DNA of 64,000 nucleotides from Nocardioides agariphilus (GCF_015352445.1 NZ_JADKPO010000015.1:55522-119521); one strand, 5' to 3'. Shown: positions 24,542 through 33,575, counted from the stretch's first letter. Notes: a model not told the origin generated them from the letters alone. Numbers and translations: made by a program.

Positions 24542-26010
24542 GGCTGCACTCCGTACGCCTGGGTCGAGAGGTATGCCGCGAGGTCGAAGCCGTAGTGGGC
24601 CAGCGCCCGATACTCGTCGGGAAGCACGTCCGGTACGGCGACCCCTGACGCATCGGCGCGGAAGACGTGCGTGGTCGCGTATCCGACCTCCCTCTCGCCA
24701 GGGGCGAGGGCGATGATCTCGGCGACCCTTCTCGTCCGCTGCGCGCCGCCGGGAACCGCCCTGGTCTCCATGCTCAGCTGGACGATCAGGTCCACCGTGG
24801 CCGCGAGCTTGCTTGTCGCGAGCCCCTGGGTGACGTGAGGACCGGCCTCCATCGCGCACGTGACGAGCTTGCGGACGGCCGCCACGGCGTCAGCCGCGTG
24901 GGTCGTCGAGATGGAGCCCGTCCCGGACTCCATCGCCTTGATCATTGCCCAGATTTCCTTGCCTCGTACCTCGCCGACGATCTGGCGGGAGAGGTTGAAC
25001 CGGAAGGAGTCGACGAGCGCCTCGTCGAGAGTGAACTCGCCAGCCTGCCGACCATCAGGCCCACGCTCTCCGGATCCCGGGCGTGCCTCCCAGGCGTGGA
25101 CGACCTTGTGGCGGCCGAGTTCGTGGAGGTGCAGCTCGTACTCGGTCTCGAAAGTGCCGATCGCCTCCATGGCGTCGATCTCGGCACAGAGCGCGCGGAC
25201 CAGGGTTGTCTTGCCCGCTCCCTGGGCGCCTGCGACGACGATCGAGCGTCGTGCCCGGACTGCGGCGCGCAGGAACGATGCCGCAGTCGGCGTCATCATC
25301 TCTCTAGCGACGAGGTCGTCGAGGGTGACCTGCATCAGTCGGTGTCGTCGGATGACTACTGAAGGACGGGGCGTGACCCATGCTGCGGCGGCCAGGCGGG
25401 AGCCGCCGTCCAAACGCAGGTGGAGCCGCGGCTGGGCCTCGGAGAAGGAGCGAGCGTTGACCTCGCTGCGCGAAGCAAGGAAGACCAGGAAGTCGATGAG
25501 TTCCGGGTCGGAATCAGCGACCGGTGGGCCATCGATCAGGGTGCCGTCGACCAGTTCGAGAAGGACATTGTCGTGGCCGACGATGACGATGTTCTCGATG
25601 TCGTCGTTGTCGACCAGCGGCTGCAGACGACCCAAGCGGAAGAGCGAGTCGAAGACAGCCTGCGCCGTTGCTTGCTGGCGCCCCGGGCTCCAGGCCCCGC
25701 GGCCGGCGTCAACGTCGTCGGCCATCGCGGACTCGATGAGGTCCAGCACGATCGAGCGGCCGAGCTCCTGCTGCGCTGCCTTGTCGAGTCGGTTCCGGTC
25801 TGAGGCGACGGCTTGGCTCAATTGCTCGGACGCCCGAGCGCGCAGGTCCGCGACGATCGACCAGTCGACGTCAGGGCCGGTTGTAGGGGGGACTGTTACG
25901 GGAGCGCCGAGCTTGGGCACTGCAGGCGTCGAGCCGTTCGTATGCTGGCTGAACAGCGGCAAGCGCGAGAGGTCGCCGTACTCACTCAGGTAGCGGGAGG
26001 CCTCAGTCAT
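24538..26010 (-). CDS. TadA/CpaF-type pilus assembly ATPase
   Basis: A 490-residue secretion ATPase. An N-terminal linker (1-60) precedes the N-domain (GRLQPLVDNDDIENIVIVG; PRLHLRLDGGSRLAA) and the ATPase core. Walker A is GAQGAGKT (261-268); the Asp box (FETEYELHLHEL), Walker B-like IVGEVRGKEIWAMIKAMESG and the STTHA histidine box follow in order, as in CpaF. It drives assembly of the Tad pilus and overlaps TadZ (ATGA) and TadB (GTGA). Its sequence is clearly CpaF and not VirB11, so it belongs to the pilus and not to the type IV channel. Confidence 0.93.
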   Translation of the reverse strand: MTEASRYLSEYGDLSRLPLFSQHTNGSTPAVPKLGAPVTVPPTTGPDVDWSIVADLRARASEQLSQAVASDRNRLDKAAQQELGRSIVLDLIESAMADDVDAGRGAWSPGRQQATAQAVFDSLFRLGRLQPLVDNDDIENIVIVGHDNVLLELVDGTLIDGPPVADSDPELIDFLVFLASRSEVNARSFSEAQPRLHLRLDGGSRLAAAAWVTPRPSVVIRRHRLMQVTLDDLVAREMMTPTAASFLRAAVRARRSIVVAGAQGAGKTTLVRALCAEIDAMEAIGTFETEYELHLHELGRHKVVHAWEARPGSGERGPDGRQAGEFTLDEALVDSFRFNLSRQIVGEVRGKEIWAMIKAMESGTGSISTTHAADAVAAVRKLVTCAMEAGPHVTQGLATSKLAATVDLIVQLSMETRAVPGGAQRTRRVAEIIALAPGEREVGYATTHVFRADASGVAVPDVLPDEYRALAHYGFDLAAYLSTQAYGVQP

Positions 26011-26771
26011 CGCCTGGCCTCCTCGACGAGGGCGAACCGACCCCGCGAGACATGCGCCTGGACCGACTGAGCTGCTGCCTGAAGACCCCGGACGTAGGGA
26101 CCTGTCTCGAAGTGACGGGGCGGGTTAGCGCCGCGGTGGTAGACAGCTCCGGCCGCCGGATCGTCGGGGAGGTCGGCGACCACGGGCATCCCGAGCACTT
26201 TGGAGACCTCGGTGTCGCGGTATGGCTGACCTTCGCCGATCAGGAGCAGGCCCGGGTGTCTCCATCCGCTCCCGGGCTGGCGAACGGTCTCGGCCCACGA
26301 GCGTGCGGCGGAGATCGAGGGCAGGTCGGCGCGAGTGACCAGCAGGGTTGCGTCAGCCGAGTCCAGGAGTTGCTGCGGCGATCCCGTCAGTCCGAGCCTG
26401 CCCGCATCGACGATGACGTCCTGCCCGCTCGCTTCCAGTTCGCGCAAGGCCGAGCCGAGGGGTTCCCACATGTCGCGGAGTGCAGCTGCCTGGGCGTGCG
26501 TCCGCGTTCCCACGACGATGGAGACGTTCGGGCTCAGGGGCATGACGACGTCCCGTAGCGCATCCGCCGTGCTAAGCGGCGAGAGCGCCAGCTCGACCAG
26601 CCCGGCGTCGTACGGCGTCGTGCCCTTCATGAATCCGGCGAGAACCCCCGAGCCGCCGGTCGGGTCGGCCTCGACGAGAAGCACAGGGCGCGGCCAGCAG
26701 AACGCGAGGCCCACGGACGTCGTCGTCACACCGGGCGATCCGGACGCGGAAGTCAGGCAGATGACAGCCAT
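26007..26771 (-). CDS. TadZ/CpaE-like MinD-superfamily protein
   Basis: A 254-residue P-loop protein starting MAVICLTSASGSPGVTTTSVGLAF: a deviant Walker A region with glycine-serine-proline spacing as in CpaE/TadZ. The second motif VLLVEADPTGG (about 30-40) and VIVDAGRLGLTG (about 118-130) correspond to switch I and switch II of the MinD fold. TadZ localises the pilus machine. The catalytic lysine of the classic P-loop is replaced (GVTTT), common for TadZ/CpaE-like proteins. It overlaps TadA by 4 bases and CpaB by one base (TGATG). Confidence 0.82.
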   Translation of the reverse strand: MAVICLTSASGSPGVTTTSVGLAFCWPRPVLLVEADPTGGSGVLAGFMKGTTPYDAGLVELALSPLSTADALRDVVMPLSPNVSIVVGTRTHAQAAALRDMWEPLGSALRELEASGQDVIVDAGRLGLTGSPQQLLDSADATLLVTRADLPSISAARSWAETVRQPGSGWRHPGLLLIGEGQPYRDTEVSKVLGMPVVADLPDDPAAGAVYHRGANPPRHFETGPYVRGLQAAAQSVQAHVSRGRFALVEEARR

Positions 26772-27448
26772 CACTCGGCTCCCGAGTCCAGCACCAACGC
26801 GACGTTCCCGGTGGCGGCTCGTGCGGCGAGGACGCCCGCGTCGGGATAAGGCACCAGGACGTTGACGACCGTGTTGCCTGTTGTCTCGTCCACGTACGTG
26901 CCGACGACCTCGGCGACGGTGAAGGGCGGGGCGTTGGCCGGCGCCTCGCCGTTGTCGCCTGGCGTGACGATGATGCGGACCTTGTCGCCGCCGTACAGCG
27001 GCATTCCGGGGACCTGCGCGGGTGTCAGAGAGATCCCGACGATCGACTGGCCTTGCGGAGGTAGCGGCTCGTCCGCCGTCGACTCGTTCGTGAGCAGGCC
27101 GCCAGCCGAGATGTCGAGTGCTGCCCGCTGACCGATGATGTCTTCGTACGCCGACGCGGGCAGCGGCGACAGCGCTGGGTCGCCGCTGATCCGGATCCGC
27201 TGGATGTCCTCGGCCTCGATAACCTCGCCGCGGTGGATCGTGTCTCGCGCCGCGAGCACCTCCTGGGTGTTCGTCGTCGCGCTCCAGGCCCACGCGCCGA
27301 GCAGGCAGCCGAGCGCAGTCACGATGACCGCGGCGACGACGAGCGCGGGGCGTCTCCGGAGTTTGGGCGGAGGAGTGATGCTGGTGGCGGTGTCCGGCGC
27401 GGTGGGGCGCGGGCCGGTCCTCCGGTCCTCTCGGGCAGTTGTGGACAC
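26771..27448 (-). CDS. CpaB/RcpC-like SAF-domain pilus protein
   Basis: A 225-residue membrane protein. A Pro/Arg-rich tail precedes one helix (about 33-55, ALVVAAVIVTALGCLLGAWAW). The exported part opens with EVLAARDTIHRGEVIEAEDIQRIRIS, the SAF domain, continues with IIGQRAALDISAGGLLT, and has the RcpC-like second half IVGISLTPAQVPGMPLYGGDKVRIIVTPG. In Gram-negative Tad systems this protein sits with the outer-membrane secretin; in this Gram-positive version it probably crosses the wall-facing space. Confidence 0.87.
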   Translation of the reverse strand: MSTTAREDRRTGPRPTAPDTATSITPPPKLRRRPALVVAAVIVTALGCLLGAWAWSATTNTQEVLAARDTIHRGEVIEAEDIQRIRISGDPALSPLPASAYEDIIGQRAALDISAGGLLTNESTADEPLPPQGQSIVGISLTPAQVPGMPLYGGDKVRIIVTPGDNGEAPANAPPFTVAEVVGTYVDETTGNTVVNVLVPYPDAGVLAARAATGNVALVLDSGAE

Positions 27449-27473
27449 TTCGTCGTACCTCCCGCGCAGCTCG

Positions 27474-28433
27474 TCAGTTCACGAGCACCTGCGCCTCGCC
27501 GATCCGGATCTGTGTTGAGCGGTTGAGGCCGTCGAGCCGGATCGTCCCCGTCTGGCCGGCGCCCGACCAGGTGATGACCCAGCTCGACGTGGCGGTGACG
27601 GTGTACGCGTCATCGGTCTCGTGCGCGCTCGACTTCGTGTAGGTGTGGCCGCAGTCGGGTGAGTCCTCCCGCCCGTACGACGGCTTGTACGGCGTGCCGG
27701 CCGTTTCGCAGACAACTTCGGTGCCGTCGCCCATGTCCCAGGTGATGTGGAGGACCTTCGCGGTGGCCGTGATCGTGATGCCGCCGGCAGAGGCGCTCTC
27801 AGTAATGGGGCCGACGGTGTGGGCGTTCGGGTCCTTGGCCCACATCCAGACCGGCATGCCGACCAGGCCGATGCTGTCCGGACCCGGCTCGGGCGCGATG
27901 CCAATGTTGATGGCAGATAGATGCATCTGCTCGATCGCGATCTGTGCCACTTCACGCGGTGTTGGTCCCGTGCCGGAGTTCGGTGGCGGGTCCTGCGACC
28001 AGATGGTGATGAGCAGACCTGTCTGCGGCTGGTAGCAGTTGTAGACCGCCCCGTCGCCGGGCTCGTGACCCTGCCAGCTCGGGTCGCCCGCTGGCGGCTG
28101 GGGCTCGACCGGACTGATGTAGCAGTTGTAGCTGTTCGACCAGTAGCCCGCGGGCGATGAGCAGGGCACAGGCCCGGGTGGAGGCTTCGTGATGCCTTGG
28201 CTGGTGCCATCCCAGTAGCAGGCCGCTCCGCTTCCGGTGTCCTGGGGCCCGTCGTCGCCTGGCTCACCTGGCGTACCGGGGGTGCCCGGCACCTCGATCC
28301 AGATGAGGCACTCGCCCGTCGCCGGGTCGGTCTGCGAGCACACGGTGTCCGCGTATGACGGGGCGTGGACGAGGACGGAGAAGCCGGCGGCAGACACCGC
28401 AGTCAGGAGGAGGCGAGTCAGGATGCCGTGCAT
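27474..28433 (-). CDS. Secreted PKD-like protein of the pilus locus
   Basis: A 319-residue exported protein with a signal peptide (MHGILTRLLLTAVSAAGFSVLVHAPSYA). It is rich in Pro, Gly, Asp and Cys in the first half (PGTPGTPGEPGDDGP; CYWDGTSQGITKPPPGPVPCSSP), then holds a PKD-like beta domain (about 225-305: ITWDMGDGTEVVCETAG...CGHTYTKSS), the GDGT and H-TY signatures of that fold, with probable disulfides. PKD domains are common in surface adhesins, so it may be a tip or surface component of the pilus. It lies between the lipoprotein and CpaB and overlaps the lipoprotein gene by 16 bases. Confidence 0.72.
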   Translation of the reverse strand: MHGILTRLLLTAVSAAGFSVLVHAPSYADTVCSQTDPATGECLIWIEVPGTPGTPGEPGDDGPQDTGSGAACYWDGTSQGITKPPPGPVPCSSPAGYWSNSYNCYISPVEPQPPAGDPSWQGHEPGDGAVYNCYQPQTGLLITIWSQDPPPNSGTGPTPREVAQIAIEQMHLSAINIGIAPEPGPDSIGLVGMPVWMWAKDPNAHTVGPITESASAGGITITATAKVLHITWDMGDGTEVVCETAGTPYKPSYGREDSPDCGHTYTKSSAHETDDAYTVTATSSWVITWSGAGQTGTIRLDGLNRSTQIRIGEAQVLVN

Positions 28434-29038
28434 GGCGTCTGCTTGAGGTCCTGGCCCGTCGCCACGCGCCAGCCGCCGCTCGGATCGGCGGCGTAGTCGT
28501 AGTTCGCGACGGAGTAGCGGGTCCACCCGGTGTCCGGGCGGTTGGGGGAGACGATCGACTTGCCGCTCTTGTCGATCACGTCGACCTTGCTCACGTCCCA
28601 GCAGACGTCGATGACGACCGTCGGCACCTTGCCAGCCTTCGGGTCGGAGTTGTCGAGATTGACCGACTGCACCTGCAGTTCGTTGATCATTGTGGTGCCG
28701 GTCTGACGCTGGCCCTCGTCGCGCTGCCGGCCGATGAGGGTCTCCACGGCGTTCAGCTGCGCGCTCGTCGCGACGGACTTCAGTTTCTTGAGGTCGGCCG
28801 CAGGATCGCTACGGAGCTGGTCGACCACCGTGAAGTAACTCCGTACCGACTCGGTGGCATCGGCGCTCGCTGCATCGGACGGGGAGCTCGGCGAGGCGCT
28901 CGTGGTCGGTGAGCTTGGCGACGTCGGCGACGGCTCGGCGGTCGCCGGGGGATCGGTGTCGCTGCCGCCACATGCGGAGACCGCGACCAACATCAGTGTG
29001 CCGGTCGCCCAAAAGATCAGCCCGAGTCGAATCTTCAT
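28418..29038 (-). CDS. Predicted lipoprotein, first gene of the pilus operon
   Basis: A 206-residue protein with a lipoprotein signal peptide: hydrophobic LIFWATGTLMLVAVSAC with the lipobox cysteine at about 23. A Ser/Pro/Thr linker (about 30-60) is followed by a domain ESVRSYFTVVDQLRSDPAADLKKLKSVATSAQLNAVETLI (about 65-105), then a beta-rich half (NELQVQSVNLDNSDPKAGKVPTVVIDVCWDVSKV), similar to NTF2-like accessory lipoproteins often encoded with pilus or secretion clusters. The MKIRLGL start at 29038 fits the signal peptide; the frame extends to 29107. Confidence 0.72.
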   Translation of the reverse strand: MKIRLGLIFWATGTLMLVAVSACGGSDTDPPATAEPSPTSPSSPTTSASPSSPSDAASADATESVRSYFTVVDQLRSDPAADLKKLKSVATSAQLNAVETLIGRQRDEGQRQTGTTMINELQVQSVNLDNSDPKAGKVPTVVIDVCWDVSKVDVIDKSGKSIVSPNRPDTGWTRYSVANYDYAADPSGGWRVATGQDLKQTPCTAS

Positions 29039-29416
29039 GGGTGTGTGTCCTGCTCCTCTCGCCGTTCGGCGTGAGGCGCAAACGACGCCGCGTGGCGGTG
29101 CGGGCATCGTCTGGGCCTCATCGTAAAGGCCGTTTGTCGGTTTCGCACCCGGCTGTTCTATGCCTTCCGGGCCCGCTGCTCAGGTGCTCTCTGACTTCCA
29201 ACTCTCCGGGCCTACCCTTCTCCCCTTTTCTCGCCCCTCGTCCTTCCTCTACATCCTCCCTGCCACGCCCTCCATCTCTCGCCGCTTCGCTCGTCCCGCA
29301 CTCCGCCCCCTTTGCCCCTCTCGTGCACCCAGTCCCTCTTTGCCTCCACACGGATTGCAGATCGAGGGGTCTGTGGATGGAGAAGCGCACCTGAGGGCTG
29401 TGGAACGGAAACGGCG
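29039..29416. other. Divergent intergenic region with polypyrimidine tract; candidate oriT
   Basis: This 378-base gap lies between the minus-strand pilus operon and the plus-strand relaxase gene. From about 29205 to 29345 the plus strand is almost all C and T (for example CCTTCTCCCCTTTTCTCGCC), quite unlike the neighbouring genes. A hairpin GGCCT (29114-29118) / AGGCC (29127-29131) lies upstream of it. MobF relaxase genes are usually adjacent to their oriT, so this is the best candidate for the nick region; no conserved nic sequence is identified. It must also hold the promoters for both operons. Confidence 0.45.
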
Positions 29417-32400
29417 GTGACTGTCTCGCTGCGGCGAATGTCCGCGGGCAGCGGCTACCAGTACCTGCTGCGCAGCGTCGCCGCGGGCGACGGCAGCAGA
29501 GCCCTGTCGACGCCACTCACCCGGTACTACTCCGAGATCGGTACGCCGCCCGGCCGCTGGCTTGGCTCTGGAGTCCGGGCCTTGGGGAGCGGTCAGCTGG
29601 CCGCGGGAATGCAGGTGACCGAGGAGCAGCTCGCGCTGCTGATCGGCATGGGGCGAGACCCGATCACTGGGGAGCAGCTCGGACGTGCGTATCCGACGTA
29701 CAAGCGCCTGGCGGACCGCATCAACGAGCGAGTGGCGGCTCTCGATCCGGAGATGACCCAGGATGACTGCGCCGCCGAGACGAGCAGGATCGAAGCCGAG
29801 GAGACCGCCGCAGGCGTGCGCCGCGCAGTGGCGGGCTTCGATCTCACCTTCAGCGTCCCCAAGTCAGTGTCGGTGCTGTGGGGAGTCGCCGACGCGGCGA
29901 CCCAGGAGCGGATCGCGGACGCCCATCATGCGGCTGTCGCCGACGTCATCGCCTTCTTCGAGCGGGAAGTGGCCGCGACCAGGTCGGGCATCTCCGATAC
30001 CGACGGCGCCGTGGCCCAGGTCAGCGTCACCGGGGTCGCCGCCGTCGCCTACGACCACTACGACTCCCGGGCCGGGGACCCACAACTCCACACCCACGTC
30101 GTGGTGTCCAACAAGGTTCTGACCGTGATGGACGGTCGGTGGCGCAGCCTCGATGGCCGCCCGGTGTTCTCCTCCGTCACGGGGCTGTCAGCGCACTACA
30201 ACGCACTGTTGGCTGACAGACTCAGCCGCGACATCGGGATCGAGTGGGAGCTCCGCGATCGCGGCGCAGACCACAATCCGCAGTGGGAGATCGTCGGCCT
30301 CAGCGATGAGGTCATCGCTGAGTTCTCGAGCCGTACCCGCGAGATCGAATACAAGAAGGACGAACTCATCGAGGAGTACGTCGCGAGGCACGGTCGGATG
30401 CCGTCGCCCAAGATCATCGTCGAGCTCCGTGCCCAGGCGACGCTGGCCACGAGGCCACCCAAGGAGCTGCGGTCGCTCGTCGACCTCACCGCTGAGTGGC
30501 GGCGCCGGGCATCCAAGCAACTGGGGGCCGACGCGACAGCATGGGCCGCCTCGCTCTGTGGCGCGGCTGGCGCCCCGCTCACCGCCGATGACGTTCCCCT
30601 GACAGGGATCGAGGCCATCGGAACTGACGTCGTGGCCGCGGTCGAGGTGAACAGGGCAGTGTGGAACCACTGGAACCTCATGGCCGAAGCGTCGAAGCAG
30701 ACGATGGACCTCCGGTTCGCAACCACCTCGGACCGCGAGGCGGTCGTGTCCATGGTGGTCGACGCAGCTCAGCGTCAGTCGGTGTCGCTGACTCCGCCCG
30801 AATTGGCGATCAGCCCGGTTCGCTTCCAGCGCGAAGACGGCACGAGCCTCTTCCGACCGCGGCACTCGGCCAAGTACTCATCGACCGCGATCATCGAGGC
30901 AGAAGCACGACTCCTGAACCGATCGGAAGGCACTACCGCACCGACCGTGCGTCCCAGCGCGCTGGCACGGGTGGTGACGCACTCGAAGGCTCGACTGAGC
31001 GCGCAGCAGCAGACCGCCCTCGAGAGCATCACCGCGTCTGGTCGGCACTTGGACCTGCTGGTTGGACCCGCGGGTGCTGGCAAGACGACAACCATGCGTG
31101 CGCTTCGCGCCGCGTGGTTGGTCGAGCATGGACAGAAGAGTGTCATTGGGCTGGCGCCATCGGCGACAGCTGCCCAGGCACTGGCCGACGACCTGGGGAT
31201 CGCCTGTGACAACACGGCGAAGTGGCTGCATGAGTACGACCGGGGACGCACGGATCTGCGCGCAGGGCAACTGGTGATCATCGATGAGGCCACGCTGGCG
31301 GGAACGACCACCCTCGACCGGATCAGTGACATCGCAGGAGCCGCCAGAGCCAAGGTCCTGCTCGTCGGTGACCCGTATCAGCTTCAGTCCGTCGAAGCCG
31401 GGGGCGCCTTCGCGCTCCTCGTCGACCGCCGTACCGACGCCCCTGAACTGACCGACATTCATCGCTTCCTCAACGAGTGGGAGAGGCACGCCTCCCTCGC
31501 CCTTCGCCGCGGTGAGGTCGAGGTCATCTCGACGTACATCCGCCAGAAGCGAGTCCGCGAAGGACAGACCGACGAGATGCTCGACCGGGCCTACGAGGCG
31601 TGGCGCGCGGACTGCAGGGCCGGCAAGGCAAGCATCCTCGTGACCGAGTCATCCCACGCCGTGCGGACTCTGAACGAGCGGGCCCGCGCCGAACGGCTGC
31701 TGCTCGACGGCGCCGTCGATGGTCGTGAGATCCCGCTGGCCGCCGGCAACAGCGCCTCGGTCGGGGATGTGGTCATCACCCGGCGCAACGAGCGCACTGT
31801 TCGCACCTCCGGCGGCGGCTGGGTCAAGAACGGCGACCGCTGGCGGGTGGTCGACATCCGCCGCGACGGCTCGATGCTGGTCGACCGGCTCGATCCACGA
31901 CGTCGAGGCAAGACGGCGCTGCCAGCTGAGTACGTCACTGAGTACGTCGACCTCGGCTACGCCGTTACCGCACACCGGGCTCAGGGCATCACCGTCGACA
32001 CCTCCCACGTCGTTGTCACACCCTCGACGACCAGGGAGAACCTCTACGTGTCCATGAGCCGCGGCCGGGAGTCGAACATCGCCTACGTGGCTCTCGACCA
32101 GCCTGACGACAGCCACTCGACTCCCGAGCCCGGTGACGTCACTGCTCGCACCGTGCTCTTCGGGGTGCTACAACACAGCGGCGCGACCTTGTCCGCGCAC
32201 CAGACGATGGAGGCCGAGTACGCGATCCATGGCGGCATCGATCGCCTTGCCGCCGAACTCGAGACCCTTGCGGCAGACGCCCAACGCGACCGTTTCGTGG
32301 AGATCCTACGGCGGTCCGGTCTCACGCCTGAACAGCACAAGGCGGTCGTCCAGTCGAGCGCCTTCGGGCCGCTCACAGCGTCCCTCCGCCGGGCTGAGGC

Positions 32401-32944
32401 CTACCACCACGACCTCAATAAGCTGGTCCCGCGCGTCGTCGGGCAGCACGGACTCGAAGATGCCGACGACATCGCCGCGGTGCTTCGGTTCCGGGTCGAC
32501 CAGTCAGCGGCGTCCTCGCCGCGCGGCTGTCGACTGCGCCCGCGCCTGATCGCCGGTCTCATCCCAGAGCCGTTGGGCGAGATGTCCGCCGAGGACCGGC
32601 GGTCGATCGACGAGCGGGCGCAGCTCATCGAGACACGGGCCTATGCGCTGGCTGCAGCAGCTGTCGACGCCGGTGCGCCTTGGGCGCGCCGATTGGGGAA
32701 AGCGCCGGCCGATCCGATGGCCAACGAATCCTGGCTACGCGCGGCAGCGATAGTTGCCGCGTACCGCGACCGCTACAAGTCTGAGTCCGATCTGCCCACC
32801 GGGCGAGGAAGCTCGAGCGAGGCGCAGCGGGTCGATCAGCGACGGGCGCAGCGGGCCGCCCGGGAGGCACTTCGTCTGGCAGCCGGGGCCGGTACCGAGC
32901 GTCGAGTCGTCGCGACACCCGCGCACGTCATCTCGCTCCCATAG
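29417..32944 (+). CDS. MobF-family conjugative relaxase, TrwC/TraI-like, with helicase
   Basis: A 1175-residue protein starting (GTG) MTVSLRRMSAGSGYQYLLRSVAAGDG. The relaxase domain (about 1-300) has tyrosines Y14 and Y16 near the start and the His triad H214, H225, H227 in YDHYDSRAGDPQLHTHVVV, the MobF metal site. A RecD2-like helicase follows: Walker A GPAGAGKT at about 550-557, LVIIDEATLAG, GDPYQLQSVEAGGAF, and VTAHRAQGITVDTSHVVV near the end of the helicase. The C-terminal 250 residues are helical. It nicks oriT, unwinds DNA and leads it to the VirD4 protein. The GTG fits the family N-terminus; an upstream ATG at 29312 would add unrelated residues from the leader. Confidence 0.93.
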   Translation: MTVSLRRMSAGSGYQYLLRSVAAGDGSRALSTPLTRYYSEIGTPPGRWLGSGVRALGSGQLAAGMQVTEEQLALLIGMGRDPITGEQLGRAYPTYKRLADRINERVAALDPEMTQDDCAAETSRIEAEETAAGVRRAVAGFDLTFSVPKSVSVLWGVADAATQERIADAHHAAVADVIAFFEREVAATRSGISDTDGAVAQVSVTGVAAVAYDHYDSRAGDPQLHTHVVVSNKVLTVMDGRWRSLDGRPVFSSVTGLSAHYNALLADRLSRDIGIEWELRDRGADHNPQWEIVGLSDEVIAEFSSRTREIEYKKDELIEEYVARHGRMPSPKIIVELRAQATLATRPPKELRSLVDLTAEWRRRASKQLGADATAWAASLCGAAGAPLTADDVPLTGIEAIGTDVVAAVEVNRAVWNHWNLMAEASKQTMDLRFATTSDREAVVSMVVDAAQRQSVSLTPPELAISPVRFQREDGTSLFRPRHSAKYSSTAIIEAEARLLNRSEGTTAPTVRPSALARVVTHSKARLSAQQQTALESITASGRHLDLLVGPAGAGKTTTMRALRAAWLVEHGQKSVIGLAPSATAAQALADDLGIACDNTAKWLHEYDRGRTDLRAGQLVIIDEATLAGTTTLDRISDIAGAARAKVLLVGDPYQLQSVEAGGAFALLVDRRTDAPELTDIHRFLNEWERHASLALRRGEVEVISTYIRQKRVREGQTDEMLDRAYEAWRADCRAGKASILVTESSHAVRTLNERARAERLLLDGAVDGREIPLAAGNSASVGDVVITRRNERTVRTSGGGWVKNGDRWRVVDIRRDGSMLVDRLDPRRRGKTALPAEYVTEYVDLGYAVTAHRAQGITVDTSHVVVTPSTTRENLYVSMSRGRESNIAYVALDQPDDSHSTPEPGDVTARTVLFGVLQHSGATLSAHQTMEAEYAIHGGIDRLAAELETLAADAQRDRFVEILRRSGLTPEQHKAVVQSSAFGPLTASLRRAEAYHHDLNKLVPRVVGQHGLEDADDIAAVLRFRVDQSAASSPRGCRLRPRLIAGLIPEPLGEMSAEDRRSIDERAQLIETRAYALAAAAVDAGAPWARRLGKAPADPMANESWLRAAAIVAAYRDRYKSESDLPTGRGSSSEAQRVDQRRAQRAAREALRLAAGAGTERRVVATPAHVISLP

Positions 32945-33049
32945 GTCTGTTCAGGGACCCGGTTTCCACAGCCGGAGGTGGCGAACGGCCAGCTCGCCGG
33001 CGCCCGGCCGTATTTACCGATGTAGTCCACCACTCCACGGGAGGTCCCG

Positions 33050-33403
33050 ATGCTCATCGTGCTTGCGATACCGGTCATCGTGGCGGTCGCCTCCGTGCAC
33101 CGAATGATTCAGGCCGTCGCGCCGAGCAACCTGCTTGTCAGGATGGTGCGCTCAGCGCACCCGCGGTGGCGCCTGGCGGCTGCCCTCCTCGGGCTAGCAG
33201 CGGTCCTGCTCATGGCCATGCACGTCGTTGCCAACGCAGTCTCGGCCGGCGCGCCCGGGTGGCTCAACTTGGTCGTACTCGTCCTCGCTTGGGACGCGAT
33301 CAAGGTCGGCTTCCTTGGGGTAAGTGTCGTGCTGCGGGCCGTTGGCCCTCGACGACGGATGGAAGTGAGCAGCTCTGTTCCACCTCCGATCTGGCAGGCG
33401 TAG
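33050..33403 (+). CDS. Hypothetical small membrane protein
   Basis: A 117-residue protein with a good ribosome binding site (GGGAGG about 7 bases before the ATG). Three hydrophobic segments: about 1-15, 43-65 (LAAALLGLAAVLLMAMHVVANAV) and 72-97 (LNLVVLVLAWDAIKVGFLGVSVVLRAV). The tail is short and polar. No family is recognised. Its place directly after the relaxase suggests co-expression and an accessory role such as entry exclusion, but that is inference. Confidence 0.6.
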   Translation: MLIVLAIPVIVAVASVHRMIQAVAPSNLLVRMVRSAHPRWRLAAALLGLAAVLLMAMHVVANAVSAGAPGWLNLVVLVLAWDAIKVGFLGVSVVLRAVGPRRRMEVSSSVPPPIWQA

Positions 33404-33513
33404 GAGGCAGTGTCGGCCGCCAACGCGCGTCAGAACAGGGTTGCGCGTGGCACCTTCATGACAGTCTCCATCGCGCACTGGTGACGCGCTTCGGCGTCGC
33501 TGGCCGGTATGGT

Positions 33514-33575
33514 GATTCCCGACACGCTCGGCTCGTGATGGTCGGTTCCTGGGTCGCTCGACGACGTCGGGAATC
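33514..33575. repeat. 10-base perfect inverted repeat upstream of the type III R-M operon
   Basis: GATTCCCGAC (33514-33523) and GTCGGGAATC (33566-33575) are perfect inverted arms separated by 42 bases, located 87-148 bases before the methyltransferase start. They could be paired binding sites for a controller protein or form a large hairpin in the leader. No controller gene is seen in the operon. Confidence 0.5.

Noticed and set aside
22782-24653. Long minus-strand frame of 623 residues covering TadC and more
   Set aside because: Only the last 300 residues are TadC; the front is a shadow of TadB, and the ATGA overlap fixes the TadC start.
29161-29345. Short frames in the pyrimidine-rich region read as proteins
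   Set aside because: Their composition is dictated by the C/T tract (Ser, Pro, Leu) and no motif is seen.
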